A stretch of DNA of 64,000 nt. It comes from Diploscapter coronatus (taxonomy: Eukaryota; Nematoda; Chromadorea; Rhabditida; Rhabditidae). Made by a program: the position numbers and the translations under genes. Positions 29,201 to 41,943 of the stretch are shown here, piece by piece. The stretch spans positions 38,951,249 to 39,015,248 of the forward strand of contig OZ038423.1 in assembly GCA_964036155.1 (NCBI GenBank), read 5' to 3'. The notes beneath the pieces are model-generated. The model ran no database searches, had not been told where the DNA came from, and was given only the letters and a program-made list of their open reading frames with translations. The stretch's first letter is position 1; every line of letters begins with the position of its first letter.

Positions 29201-32200
29201 TTGGGATTTACCCCCTAAAATTTAGTTTGTTTTTATTTTTAAACCCACTTTAGCGCCTTATGGTATTCCGCAATCCTGTCCTCGGTCTTCTGCGTCTGTC
29301 TTAACAGCAGCTTGTATTCGCTGACGTAATTCGAAGGACGCACTTCCGCATCATAGTCACCAAGTTCGGCTGAAAATATGAAAATGATAAATTCGAAAAT
29401 GTTCTAGTCTAACAGCGCAAATATATTGAGTTTCAGTAAACTTCTCTTCTTGCATAAATATTTCATCTGACATATTTTCCATCTGTTTTAAAATTTTCCT
29501 AATATTAGCAAAAATTAACGATTTTAATTTTCAACTTCAGTTGGTGTGTAACTAAATTGCAAAAATTAAATTTACCCTGCAAAATGAGCGCCGCCAATTC
29601 AGCCGAGTGCGTTTGAGGGCAGTAGAGTCGGCCGTGGAGCAGATCGCGACGCAGCTGCACGAAAAGTTGATACCTAAAAATCAATATATGCTAATTACTT
29701 AAAAAATCCTCAATTGATATCTACCAGAAATATAGTTTTAATTTGTCAGAAAATCGATAGTTTTAAAAATTTACAATGATTATTATCTAAGAATGAGAGA
29801 TATGCGAATTTCTCCGAAAATCGATAATTTACTTAGTGACCGGATCTCTTAAATGCGACGGGTTGGTCGGGTAGAAGCGGAAACGCAAACGTAATGCCAA
29901 ATTGTCCGCTGAAATTTCTTTTTTAATTTCAAAGTTTTCTGATTTTTCAAAAAATCAAAAACTCATTTTTTGAGAAACTGGTCGATATCTAAACGTATTT
30001 CGATATTTTAAACATTTTGCTAGATTATTGCACTTGTATCCATTGAGAAATTGAATCTAATGAAAAAATTATGTAATTAATGAATTTTTCAAGCCTACAT
30101 TTGAATTGCTTCGCGACATGCGATATCGGCCTCGACAGGTCCAGCCAGTACTGAAAAATAAGATTCCAAATTTTTCAATTTTCGCAAAACAACCCCTAAT
30201 TCGGTTATTTTCATTTTCTGCATTGCAAAATAATTCGATTCATCTGTTCCTAATTTGGCAATCTCGTTTTTAGTTCGGGTTGAATTTCAATTTGATTTCA
30301 AACTATAGGTACGTTTTAGAACGTTCATAAATGTGTATTCCAAACGTCAAATTGATACGCCTGGGTTCTAGAGGCAAAAATCATAAATAGTAGAATTTCC
30401 TTCAAACTCAAAACTTCTATCTTCATTTAGACTATACCTTAATTAAATACCGCAAAATCGAAAATAAAAGCACCCACCCTTAAAAAAGTTTCAACTTACC
30501 CTATGCTTGTTGTGATCCTGATACCTGAGCCCGAAGTAGTCCTTCTCCTGAATGCCGCGCAACTCGCATACATAGTCCAGGATGGTCTGAGCGGTGTCGC
30601 TTCTCTGAAGAAAATCATTTTGAGTTGTTTAAAAAATAATTTAAACTTTTTTCTTCCATCCACAAATAGTAAACTATTGTTTTGTATCTTATAACGAAAA
30701 TTATCTAACTTTCTTGAAACTCATCTGTTTAGTTTTTTAAAATAAATCATTTTTACATCTTGCAATGAAAATGGCATAATTTTTCGAAACCTATTTTTTA
30801 AGTTATAACCCGTCATCATCACTTCATATCCCATGATGAATTATTTCAATTTTCATGAAACATATTTCTATTTAAAAGTGATTTCGTAAAGTAAAAATCC
30901 CCAGCTCGCCATTTCTCGTAGAGACCACGCATCATGAAAACAACCCCCAGATAAGCCAGAATGCTTTCATAACTAATGCATGAAGATGATTTAGCATTCT
31001 AAAAGCATCATCGAAAATGTTATCCTCAAAGGCTAGGAGCGGGTATATGAAATCCCTTTTATCCAAAGTTCGAAAATTCAATTATCCAAAATTTCATTCT
31101 CTCGATAAGATGGGATATGATTTTTTCTATTCAAAAATTAGATAATTTCAGTTTCTTATCATTTTTCCGAAATATTTACTCAAACTCCATACGCCTATAG
31201 TAAATTGCAACCGCGTGATGGTGTCTAATTTCTATTTTCTGATCAAACTAACATTCTCCCAAGCACAAATCTCCGCTGAAATCTGTAAGAATTGCAAACA
31301 GATATTTGATGAAATCGATAGTTCAATGATGAATGGTAACCTCGAAAATCCGGCTGGACTGATTTTCGTTCATTCATTAATTTTGGTGTGTTCGTGGAAT
31401 GACATTTAGGCGTTGCCAAGATACAGCAAAGATAGAGACGGAATTGAGAATACGACAAAGTAATAACGAGAAGGTGAAAAGCTATCATCAAGGAATAGGG
31501 CGTTTTTTGATTAAAAAAAGGTGTTTTATCGCGTCTAATTGGTTATTTATTATCCTATACGAAGGACGCATATGTTTCAAGTGATTCTTGGTAAAGGATG
31601 AGACAAGTTGCAGGGTTTAACAGGTTTCAAAAATTCAGATGGTAGCATTACGCGCAAAGTCGCTAACTAATGAAAGTAGCTCGCTTTTGATAGCAAGCAT
31701 TTCACTTTTCAAAAATGTTATATAAAATACAAAAATTAACAATTCGTTTCATTGTGTTTTCATGATTCAGAAAAAACAAAAAAGCTAGCTTTTTCTCAAA
31801 AATTTAGAACCACCGAGCTTTCAAAGTCCAAAATTCAAAGAAAAGCTTAGAGGTTATCTTTAGTGCGAGGCAATTTAGGGAAGAAATTCAATACGCACTC
31901 GTTATACGTGAAAATTCTTATTCTAGGCATTTATTTTTTCAGAATGACTTCCATAGCACCATAGGATTCCCGACAAGAGCGCCGAAATATCTTGTAATGT
32001 TTTTTGAAGAGTATCAAAATCATTTTCATTTGATCATTCCCGTGAAAATTTTCTTTAATTTCCAAAATCCAGCTCCGTTCTCTGCAAAATGTGGGATGTT
32101 TTGGTGTTTTCTGAGTTTCCGACAACTGTCCGATTAATTCTTCTTATCATCGTCAAATCACCGCTAAGTTTCGACGAATGAATGATTTGATCGACGTTTT

Positions 32201-34210
32201 CCTTTCGACGAAAAATCGGAAAGTAGCCGAGCGAACGCCCGTTCGCTGTTCAATTTGTTGCCCTGCATTTGCACGCGAGTGTTTTTCATTATTTTCCATT
32301 TCATTTCTCGCGACGAGAAAAAGATAAAGTGTTCGAGTCCTGCCTCGAAGGGTAATTGAATCGATACACGGGAAAAACGCGAGGTGAGCAAAGCAAGAAA
32401 ATAAGCCACTACTCGTCCAAAAGTGGCTTAACTTATTTTCAGAAACAAAAATAGTCGCACTAGGAAATTGGACTAGAAGAAAAGTTAGCTGTTTTTGGCA
32501 GACTTTTTTATCTTTGCAGAAAATTCCAAGGATAAGCTTCAGAATAAGAAATAACAAAGGAATGTAATACTTCGTGAATGCTTGTGTGTACTTTTCTTGG
32601 GCGTTTCAAATTGATTTAGTCTTCAAAAAGGGCCTTCTAAAGGAGTTTAGTTTATCGAGTTTTCGGGTTGAAATTTCAAAAGGAAAGGGTCTTTCAACTT
32701 TTACCTAAAATCGTCTCTGGACTTTTTCGAAGAAAAACGACTTTACAAATTTAACTTGCAAACGAATTCTCCAGCTTTACCTAATCTTTATTCTTTAACC
32801 GGGTTCAATCGTAATTCACTGAAAAAGGCACTTTTTCTGAGTTTTCAAAAAGGCAACCTTTCAAATTTTACTTGTAAGACCTCAAACTTTACCTAATCTT
32901 TACTTTCGCTATTCCAGGTTCAGAGATAACTCTTTTCGTATCATCAGAGGATTGACAAAAGCAAACAAACTTTAGCTCTACATTACATCTCATCTTTCCT
33001 CCCTTTCTTCATTTACTTCAATCTTCATCAAAAACAACCGAACGCTTTTCTTTTGCCACTTGCCAAAAGCTCTCATTACATTATGAGCATAGCGTTCAAA
33101 AACCGGATGGCATGTGTCACAGAATTTTCGAGAAAATCGCCAGCCGCTAAAAATTCGAAAATCTCTGTACCTTTTCCAAAAATACAGCAAAATTCGAAGA
33201 GTTAATCAACTGTTTGATTTTCGTAAGTTCGAAAGAAATCCCTTTAGGCCGAAATTTTCATTTACTTTTTCTCCCCACCTCAACGACTTTCGTGATCCAA
33301 TTACATTGAACATCTCTCTTGTTGTTCACTTTATTTGCTAGCGTTTATTTCCCCGTTTCGAAAAAGAATCACGGAGTTTTTTTTTTCATTTGCGCGCGTC
33401 AAACGATAATCTCCGCACAAGTTTGTTTCATGATTTTTTTCTTTCGAATAAAATCTTTTCATGTTTCCCTCAACCGAACGATATTTATATTCCGTCTGAA
33501 TTATTTGCATTATTGACTAAGAGGAAGAATGGGAAAAGGTTTTGACATAAACAATAAATCAAAATCGAGTCGTTTTTCATAGAGTATCGATTTTTGAAGT
33601 TTTCAAAGACACCAAACTGAAAAATAGACTTATTCACAAACTCATGTTAACTAGTAGCCAAAAACAACGCGATTTATAAATTGATTAGAATTCGGTTAAC
33701 TTCCCCTAAATCTAATGGGAAATATCGAATTCTTTAAGGCTTCAGCTTCAAAAGAGCATATAAAAATTGAAAAGAACTTGGTATTTTGTCTTTTCCAAAA
33801 ATTCCTCGGAGTAGGCTTCAAAGAAATGTCCCTTTCCTCTTTATCATGAAAATTTTTGAGCTAGACAATAAAGACGTGTTCATTTTTGATAAATGATAAC
33901 GTGAACATGAGAAAAGGAGCCAGGGAACAAAAAAGTTGTTTATCATGAAAGACGAACGTTGGAATTGAAAAGCTCTGGCTAAGCATGTTTGAAATCAATC
34001 TCGCAATTTTATTAAATTTTCCTGATTTCACTCAATTTCCCTTTTTCCTAATCTTCTAAAATGGCCGACCTTGAACTCGTTGGAGATGGTGTCCGAGTCG
34101 TCTAGGAGCTGGACGTTGCATTTGATGTCTTTGGACGAGAAAATCGAGGATCTCGCCGAAATTCGGCCGAAAATCGACGAGCCGCCGCCCGGCGAGCGCT
34201 CTCCCGGCAT
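23297..34210 (-). CDS. FERM protein of the FRMD3/FRMD5 type with membrane tail
   Basis: Twenty exons give 666 residues: 34210-34070, 30604-30500, 30150-30099, 29908-29833, 29673-29576, 29369-29249, 29025-28938, 28831-28737, 28421-28301, 27838-27699, 27422-27338, 27085-26970, 26662-26620, 26524-26470, 26288-26202, 25853-25657, 24498-24382, 24081-23938, 23631-23555, 23339-23297. FERM lobes F1-F3 span roughly 28-346 (CNVQLLDDSD, KDYFGLRYQDHNKHRYWLD, LHGRLYCPQ, AELGDYD, KHLWTHILSQQAFF). A FERM-adjacent segment (RGSTFRFPGKK) follows to about 374. A Ser/Pro-rich linker leads to a transmembrane helix at about 605-626 and a tail of about 40 residues with LRHHYYEPAR. The helix plus tail match the C-terminal architecture of vertebrate FRMD3/FRMD5, which argues that all exons belong to one gene. 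It probably links membrane to cortical cytoskeleton. Intron 1 is 3.5 kb. An AG lies nine bases before the ATG. Confidence 0.88.
25052..25142. mobile_element. 91-bp foldback element starting CAGTGACGGAT
   Basis: CAGTGACGGATCGTAATT is mirrored by AATTTCAATCCGTCACTG, with a second internal copy of ATCGTAATC. CAG/CTG ends are seen but no target duplication. It lies in an intron of the FERM gene. Confidence 0.7.
26049..26172. mobile_element. hAT-like MITE, family B copy 2
   Basis: Right end CGGGTTTTGAGAAGTCTG; left end ATTTCTCAAAACTCGA, mutated at its tip. It fills most of the 348-bp FERM intron 25854-26201. The 8-bp flanks match at five positions. Confidence 0.7.
30605..34069. other. first intron of the FERM gene
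   Basis: No second gene is supported. It contains a diverged tandem repeat (about 32692-32907) and a GC-richer patch with hairpins around 32160-32400. A 57-bp imperfect hairpin starting GAACGC and ending GCGTTC lies near 33020-33095. Enhancers of the FERM gene could lie here; I cannot point to one. Confidence 0.55.
32692..32907 (+). repeat. diverged tandem repeat, period about 115 bp
   Basis: The block ending CTTTACCTAATCTTTA at 32741-32793 recurs at 32857-32907, with weaker similarity to sequence before 32700. It consists of two recognisable units and is not coding. Confidence 0.5.
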
Positions 34211-37200
34211 TCAGTACCCTGAAATCATGGTTTTTCGCAAACATCCATAAAATCGATAAATCAATTCCATCCAACGCAATTTACGCAGAGAGCGCATAAA
34301 AGAACAAGGAAATGCGTAAATCGCGCAAAAATTTCGATTTTTATAAAAATACGAAAACGAACCGAAAAGACTCGAATTTGTAGCGAATGAATAGAAGAGA
34401 GGCTTGCTGATAACGGTGATAAGCGAAAACGCGTAGAAAGTAGAAACAAATAGCCAAGTGGCAATTTTAGGGGCTATAGCGATTTGAAGCGATAAATAGG
34501 AAAATACCGCACTTCCAATGAAATTGCCTTTTCTCTAGACAATTCCCGGGTGCTGGCTCAAGCCATAGCAAAATACAAATACGATTTGGCTGGAAAGTTG
34601 TAGGTGAACATCGTCATGTTCCAATCGTTCAGAAGGGAACTTTTTTTTTGAAAATATGCCAGCCGATTTTCGCCACTCCTCTCCTAAGCCTTTGGCGAGT
34701 ATTGATGGAATGAGTGTGGCGCTCTCGTTCTCTAACCCCTAGGCGTTTCCCTTTTTCTCTAGAGCTCTCTCACTTTCAAGGCCTATTTTACAAAATGCGG
34801 ACAATTTTTCGAAAGAAACATAAAAATAGGAGCGCGGAAATAACTTGAGGAAAAGAGGAGATAATGAGAAATAACAACGAAGCAGAGAAAAGGGGCGGGG
34901 TTACAAATGAAAAGAATAGAAATTGAAAAAAAAACCGACTCCACGAAAATCGAACGTGAAATTGAAATGTAATGAAAAGAAAGAGCAAAGTGGCAAGAAC
35001 GCAGTAGTTCGATAAACCCAAATAAAGAGGACGGACTTTTAAACATTTTTCGAAGGGCACAGTAAAATTTCGAGCTTTATTTTAAGTCTTGTTTTTGAAG
35101 AAAACCTCTTCCAGTAGAACTACATTTTCTATCGAAAACAGGTACGAGCAAAGGCTAAAGTGGAGAGAACAAAGATCCACTCATAGAAATTCGCCCAAGA
35201 TTGATGTTGGAAAATCTTTTGCATAATAAATCCAAAAAATATCCTTTATTTAATGTAAAAATCCGGATTGGATTTGGCAAAGTACGTATTAAGATATGAC
35301 CAAGTCTTTGAGTATCCAGAGACTGGATCTTATCTTGGTACATAACATAGTAAATTTAATGTGGTTTTCACCATAAAAGATTTTTAAAAACTTCCTGCGT
35401 TTTATGACGCAGATATTATCCTGATTCGATACTTGTGTAAATTTCTATAAGCGAGCCTTTGGGTTTAAAAAATTAGTCTTTACTCGTTCCTGATCGAGTC
35501 ATAAAGAAGATCTTGAAAATCTGCATTTTTTATCATCAAGAGGCCAAACAAATCATCTATTTTCTAAAGTCTATCAGAAAGTTTGAAGCTTATCTGAATC
35601 AAATTTATCCTTTTCCTAAAAATAAGGGAGTTATTGAAAAATAAAAAAATGGAGCCCGAGAGAAGTCGATAGTCTCGGTTATTTTCACTTCATCACGTAA
35701 ATGGAAAGAGGAAAGGAAAAAAGGAAGGGGGATGCCGATTTCCATTTTGTCTCTCTCTCTACTAGCATTTATCTTTTCCTCGTGCCCTCTAACCTCCTCT
35801 CTATCTTTTTCCTCGTATTTTTCTTTACTACCTGACTCACTCTGCTTCTTTTCCTCTCTAAAACCCCATGTATCTCTTTCTTATCTATCCTTTCCTCTCG
35901 AAAAATTCAATGCTATTTTCCGAAATAATAAAGAATTGAAAACGGAAGCGTCTCTTTCAAGCCGAAGACGAAAAACAAGAAAAATTGGCGCCAAATCGAA
36001 AACAACCAAACGCGTGCAGCACGTAAAAGAGAACTAATAGACCAGGGTCTATTTTTTGGGTTTGAAAAGGAAAAAATTGAAAACTTGAATGATAAAAGAT
36101 GGCTGTACTTCATAAGTTGAAAAGATCAGTGATTGTTTTACAATTCTGACGATATTCTGCATCCGTATTCATAACTACGTCGAGAGTCTCCCGATGCGTT
36201 TACGAATACAGGCACTGAAAGTATGTGCTGCGTTTCGAGTTGTGGTGCAGACAGGCAAACACAAATCGTTACTCAAAAATTATTCACTTGTGTTCGAGTA
36301 AAACGACAATGGCGATGAGTTGAAGAATTGCAGGAGACTCGGGATGACCGACCGTCCAGCCCGAGAGAAGAAGGGTAAACTAAATACTGGGCCCGTACCC
36401 AACCCCTTCTCAGGTTAAATTAACCAGGCTAGGTTAACCCTGTCTCTCTCCCCAAAATACAGAAAAGATCGAGTTAACTTGAAGCCAAGTTAGGGGGGTT
36501 TAGTACGGATCCAGTACAATTTCTAAAAACGATATTGATTAACGAGTCAGCTGAGTTATGGTATATGCTAATTTTCAAATCTCCTTATTTTTCATGTTAC
36601 CACAACACTAGTGTTTCGCGTTCAGCCTCATTTTCGCCTATTTAAAAAAAAAAAACCCCTCCTGAGATTTGGCGATGATTGCCGTGTTTCTTCTCATTTC
36701 TCTTCACTTCAAAATTCCCCGAGGACCATTTTCGTCCGCAGTTGTCATTTGTGACTGCAGGCTTATATTTCCTGCTATCTTCGTTCTCTCTCAATTCCTC
36801 TATATCAAATTTTCCCATTTGCATTTAAAAATTGTTCTACTTTCCAAAAAGTAACCATTTTTATAACGTTGAAGAATAATAGAGTTGATAGATTAGAAAA
36901 ATCTGGCTGAATTTTATATCAAAATATTCTTCTCATCAAGATCTACAATTTCATGCCAAAATTCATCCAAATTGAAAATCTATCAGAATTATTAGGGTTT
37001 TCAAATAAAAGGTCATCTTGATCTCTTTTATCCAAGGAAAAAAATAGATCAATCCCTTTTTGTTCCAATGAACTGCGTCTTTCGACATCTCTGATATCTC
37101 CAAATCCTCTGGGATTTATCTCTAAACAAAGCTAGAAGACCTCTCCTAGACGTGCCAATTTTTCCCGACTCCAAACGAGCATCACTCTTCCGACTTCAAG

Positions 37201-37579
37201 CCGCGGCATTTTCAGTCCATTTTTGAGACAAAGCGCCCAAAGATTGGCGACCAAAATCTCCGTGAACCGAATTCTCCTGATCTCCATTTTCGTCGCCAAA
37301 ACTATCATCATGCCGAGATTCTAATCTAATTCTACCATATTCGAGATTTTATAAATGGTAATTTCTGCTCTATAAAAGTGCAAAAGACAAAAAACATTGA
37401 GAGGCTACCTTTCCACCCTAAAACCCCATAAATATGTCTATTCGGAAAGCTGAACTTCATCCTTATAGAAGTTCAACAAGTTATGGATAAATTTGCATTT
37501 CTCATATCAAAAATAAATGGAGAACTTATTCAAAGACGGTCTTCATCATTTTAAAACTAGTAATCTGATCAATTGCCAG
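34211..37579. other. intergenic, no gene recognised
   Basis: Divergent spacer between the FERM gene and the TMEM26 gene, so promoters of both lie here. Purine- and pyrimidine-rich tracts (34780-35000, 35730-35900) create long but low-complexity open frames that I do not call. A foldback element lies at 36384-36517. Confidence 0.55.
36384..36517. mobile_element. 134-bp foldback element
   Basis: TACTGGGCCCGTACCCAACC on the left is mirrored on the right by GGGTTTAGTACGGATCCAGTA. Internal AGGTTAA/TTAACC pairs extend the foldback. No target duplication seen. Confidence 0.65.
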
Positions 37580-40500
37580 ATGACATCATCGTCGACTCCA
37601 GAATCGCGACGAGCGCGATCGACTTCGCCTGGAAATGTCAATCGAATTGTCGCCCCTCGTCGCCACGCTCCAGAATTAGCACCTCATCCTCACGTCGACA
37701 GCGCATACGTTTTCATGGCTGTGGGAAGGTCGGTTTGCAAACATTTTTGGAAAGATGATGCTATTACTTTCATCTTAAATTTACCTAATAATTTCAAGGT
37801 TAAGCTTCAAAAAAGTGAGCCTTCTCATAAAGATTAGATGTTGATAGGTCCGGTTCGTGTTTAGCATGAAAATGAATTCCTAAAATGATAATTCCACTTT
37901 CAGAGCGATCCTCGCCCGAGCCCTATTTATCGTCCATTCTATGGCAACGATCATTCAAACCGTGCGGATCGAGCAAAAGTTGGGAAGTTTTCTGATTTTC
38001 ACTTTTCTTAATTCTTAGTGACTCCGTCTGGTTATTCGCCTTAATTTCCTTGCTTATCGTATTTGAAGGAAGCTACACGATTATTATGAGGGCTGGAGAT
38101 GAAAGGAAATGGTAAGTTTTCCGAAATTCTTATCCTATGACCAAGGATAGCCTAAAAGCCCGGCAGGTATATATTTTTTAAATCTAGGTTCTGCACAAGT
38201 TTACTTCTTTATATCGTAGCTACCGCACCACCAATTTGGCTTTTGGAAACGAAACTTTGCGAATGGAGAGAGGATTTGGCAAAAGATGGGAAATCCGATA
38301 TTTTGATAGGTAGGTTTAAAAAATTTTGAAACATTAAAAAACTTTCCAAGATAAAGTCAGTGTTGATAAAAATTTTATCTTTTTTTTTCAAATTTTGACC
38401 ATTTCTAAAAATTATTCAAATGCTTCCATAAACTTGAAAAATGTCGATTTTCTCGAGAATTTTAACATCGCAATAATTCGCTGAAAGATTTATGAGTTTT
38501 TGTTTGTTTGTTTTTTCAAAAGTCTCATCTCATGATAAAGCATGCCTTCAAAAATCTGCTGGCATATTTTCATGTTTTTTCTCGCCCATTTTTGGACATT
38601 TAATACAACTTTTCGCGTCTTTTGGGAATTCGTTTGCAGAGTTCAAACAAAACACTTTTTATGTGCAAATTTTGATGGAAATGATGAACCGAATAGTTAC
38701 AGGGATATGTTTAAAAAAAACGAGAGAAAAATAACTGTTTAGAAAGGGCCGATCTGGTAGCGATTGAAGTTAACAGATAAATTCCTTAAATAAAATGTTT
38801 AGATTCTAAATTTTATTATATAATCGAATCTGATTTCCGGGTATGTTTCAAAAACCGAGAAAAAATAGGACTTCAAAGTTAGAAATCAAGATAGCTATGC
38901 GATGAAGATCCACTCTAAAATAGTTTTGTTAACCACCAATTTTAGACCCTGCATTTCACCATAAGAAAAATGAATTTTGAAGATATGTTTCAAAAATTTC
39001 GAAGATTCGATTAGATAGTCTAGATTTTTATTTTGCGCGGTTGCGATTGTTTTTTCTCGAAAATCTAAAATTCGTATTTTCATTATTTAAAGAAATCGAA
39101 TCTCGTCAACAAGATTGCTAGCCAAACTTTAGACGGAGAAGAAGAGGAGTTAGCTCTTCAACTTCTGGAGCAATTGCTGCTCGTCACATTGATTATCGGC
39201 AGGTGGTTGTTACCAAAAGGGGATATTTCTCGAGAGCAACTCTCTCAGATTCTTCTAGCCTATTTGGCTATTTCGTCAGGCAAGTATTTTATCATCATTC
39301 TTAAAAATCTTTCGATGATAAGAGATAGACAAGATAAAACTGTCTGAAATAAGTTCCACAAGAAAAATGACCAATGTAAATTCAAATATGCATAATTTTA
39401 TCTCTTCAGTTAGTTCTAAATGTTATATTTCAACTCAAAAGCATGTTTTATTATGTAGTATATGAAACCTTTTCACGAGTCGTTTCAACAAAATCGCTGC
39501 TGAAAGCTAAATTTTTGCAGATATCGTCGAATTTTTCGACGTCTTCAAGGAAAAGGTGGTTTATACGGACAAACGAATGCAGCAAATTGTTTTGGCTGCG
39601 TGGACGGTAAAATTTTCGATATTTCAAAAAGCCGCCCTATTTATCCAACACCTATTTTGTAGAATTGTTTTTATAAAAAATGGTGGGCTTTCCAAAAATA
39701 ATATTTTTTACTTGTCTCCGAGATGAACCCTAGTCTTTTTTTACTAATTTTTAGCTATCCCTTCTCCAATTCCCCTTCGTTTTGACAGTATCTAGAGCCA
39801 GGAAAATGAGGGTGGCAATCACAAAAGCTTACGAGGAACTGATTATGCCTAGAAGGCGAGCAGAGTTTTGGCAGGTACCTTTAATTTAGTACAGTGATTT
39901 TAAAAAATCTCCTTAAAAGAATTTACCAAAAATCGTATAATTTTAGGTCATAAGAGACGTCGATATTTGGGCTATCATTCTAGCTAACTCTCTTCAGGAT
40001 ATACCATTCTTACTGGTTTTTTTTTTTTTTTAATTTTTATTATTTTTCGAAGATGAAAATTTAGGTCCGCCTATATCTAATGCTCATACAGGGCCTAGTC
40101 ACCTACACAATGATTTTCTTTACGTTCAAAAACGCCTTGATCATTTTCTTTCAAACCTATCGGTAGGGGCTTTTTATTTTCAAATTTTAATTGCGATTTT
40201 AGAGCTTTCATTATCGTTAATGACCGATATATCCACCCTAGGCCTCCGGAAATTGATATTTATGATAATCCACATAACAGGTTTGTTAAAGTGCCAGAAT
40301 TGTCCATTACCCATCCCAAATCATATTGGGAAGTGTTTTTATACATCCTTTAGAGTATTTAGAGCATATTTACTTTTGATTCTAGTTGTAAGTTTCTACG
40401 ATCATCAGATCAAGAGTTATGGCGGTTTGAATGATCGATTCTTCCGAAAATTGCACCTCTGAAAATAGAAGCCCATGGGCTTCAATTAGAGATTTTGCGG

Positions 40501-41216
40501 TAGATAGGTTTCCAAAAATAATTGCTATGCAAACGCTTTAAAAAAAAAGCCCCCCAATCGCGCGTTATTATTATTTGCCACAATCGAATAAAAAATCTTG
40601 TCATAGGTTCCAACAAATTATCTCTATCCAAAACTTTTTTCAACGAATCACCGTTTAACGGACCACTTTTCTGGAAGTTAAAAATCAAATTCACCCAATA
40701 AACGCTCCCTTCAAATAATTAACTTTAAAATATATCATTTTTTAGGACTAACAGTAGACGCCATCACTCTCGGAAAAGTCCGCATTCCAAATCCAGAAAG
40801 GGTATTCGAGGGGGCGGGATGAAGGACGACGAAAGGCAGCACCTAGTCGCGAATAATTCGCCAAGAAGAAACAGTCAAAACAGTGCTAGTACAAGGTGAG
40901 TGGGGTTACGGTAATTCATACAGTATAATCTTTGACAGGTTTACAAGATTTGGCACTTTTAGGAAGGTTATTTAAAACTTTTTTCTGTAGATAGTTTGGG
41001 GGTTCAGGAAAATTTTAATTGATCGAACGAAATGTTAGAATCGTTTAGGGTATGTTTTTCATTTAGAATTTTAGAATTTTTCAAAAATGTTTGTTCGAAT
41101 GAAACAGTTTTTTCTTCCAAAATTTCATCTTTAGGAAAGGCAGGAGACGAAGAAGTCGAAGCAATGAATACTATCATCGTCATGAGTTGGACACCCTCGA
41201 AGAAAGTGCCGCATGA
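37580..41216 (+). CDS. TMEM26-family multipass membrane protein
   Basis: Twelve exons (37580-37728, 37904-37978, 38019-38111, 38188-38309, 39133-39279, 39521-39606, 39755-39874, 39947-40015, 40065-40162, 40203-40280, 40746-40895, 41135-41216) give 422 residues. After a basic, disordered N-terminus come several hydrophobic helices. The TMEM26 landmarks appear in order: RALFIVHSMATI, SVWLFALISLLIVFEGSY, TLIIGRWLLPKGDISREQLS, SSDIVEFFDVF, AAWTLSLLQFP, DVDIWAIILANSLQDIPFLLVRLYLM and MIFFTFKNALIIFFQTYRA. The C-terminal ~70 residues are Arg/Ser-rich and cytosolic in style. Human TMEM26 has no settled molecular function. The exon 5 donor is GC (TCAG|GCAAGT); using the nearby GT would destroy the SDIVEFF homology. 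The start directly follows TTGCCAG, fitting trans-splicing; an in-frame ATG also exists at 37517. The exon 5 acceptor (39131-39132) was chosen for frame. Confidence 0.88.
38141..38173 (+). repeat. AAGGATAG dispersed repeat, copy 4
   Basis: CCAAGGATAGCC, an A-rich spacer, then CCCGGCAGGTATATA. It occupies most of the intron between TMEM26 exons 3 and 4 (38112-38187). Confidence 0.55.
38310..39132. other. TMEM26 intron 4, nothing recognised
   Basis: The 823-bp AT-rich intron has open frames near 38492-38742 without homology or splice compatibility with the flanking exons. Confidence 0.55.
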
Positions 41217-41943
41217 AATTAACGTGGGATGGGATTGCTAATTTGGAAGAAGCCGCCCATTTTTCTATTTTTTATGATGATTTATACAAAGATCAACCAA
41301 TATCGAGCATAAGCTAAACTTCTTGTAAATTTTTGAAACCTATCAAAGCTATGTTAATCAAGCAAAAGATACTTCACTATACATATCTAAAACCAGTCTA
41401 TGCTTCAAACAAATTGAAAATCATTCAAAGTAAAATCCAATCTATTCAATGTCGGATGCTTGTTCTTAATTTATAACTTTATTGAAACTCAAGATTATTA
41501 CTTGTTGTGTGTTAACTGATATGTTTGAACCTTGATATCATGGAATAAAATCGAACTTTCAAAATCAGGTCAGGTTAAAGCTATTCATAAGAGCTAACTA
41601 GAATCAATACTGATGATCATTATTTCTAATTGTTAAATCCCAGAAAGTAAGCTCTAAAATCAATTTCGAACCTCTTCGAGGCTAAATTTATGAGTTTCTA
41701 AATAAATGAAAGAACTACATCATATAACTTCTCAAATCCCTAAATTCAGAATCTTTCGAAAAAGTAATAATCCGAAAGAAGATATTTGAAACTTGTGAAT
41801 ACTTGGAAGAAAATCTAATAGAGCTTAAGAAAGCTTCTAAAAACCTTAGGATATTCTGAAGGAATTCTAACAGACTTTTAGAAAATTTAAAAAAGGGACG
41901 GGGAAAAATCTAGCGGCGCCCCTTTTGGGTTACTGTAGTTCGT
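41217..41943. other. convergent spacer, TMEM26 and HPRT 3' ends
   Basis: AATAAA at 41544 (plus) is a possible TMEM26 poly(A) signal about 330 nt past the stop. I see no gene. Confidence 0.5.

Noticed and set aside
32325..32345. GTTCGAGTCCTG resembles a tRNA T-loop
   Set aside because: The bases flanking TTCGAGT do not pair as a T-stem and no anticodon or acceptor arms can be drawn around it.
33020..33095. Hairpin that could be a microRNA precursor
   Set aside because: The pairing is interrupted and the arms show no known seed; without small-RNA data there is no reason to prefer it over chance.
39090..39132. TMEM26 exon 5 starting at the AAAG acceptor near 39092
   Set aside because: The preceding exon ends in phase 1, and that acceptor would shift the frame into an early stop; the CTTTAG acceptor at 39131-39132 keeps the conserved frame.
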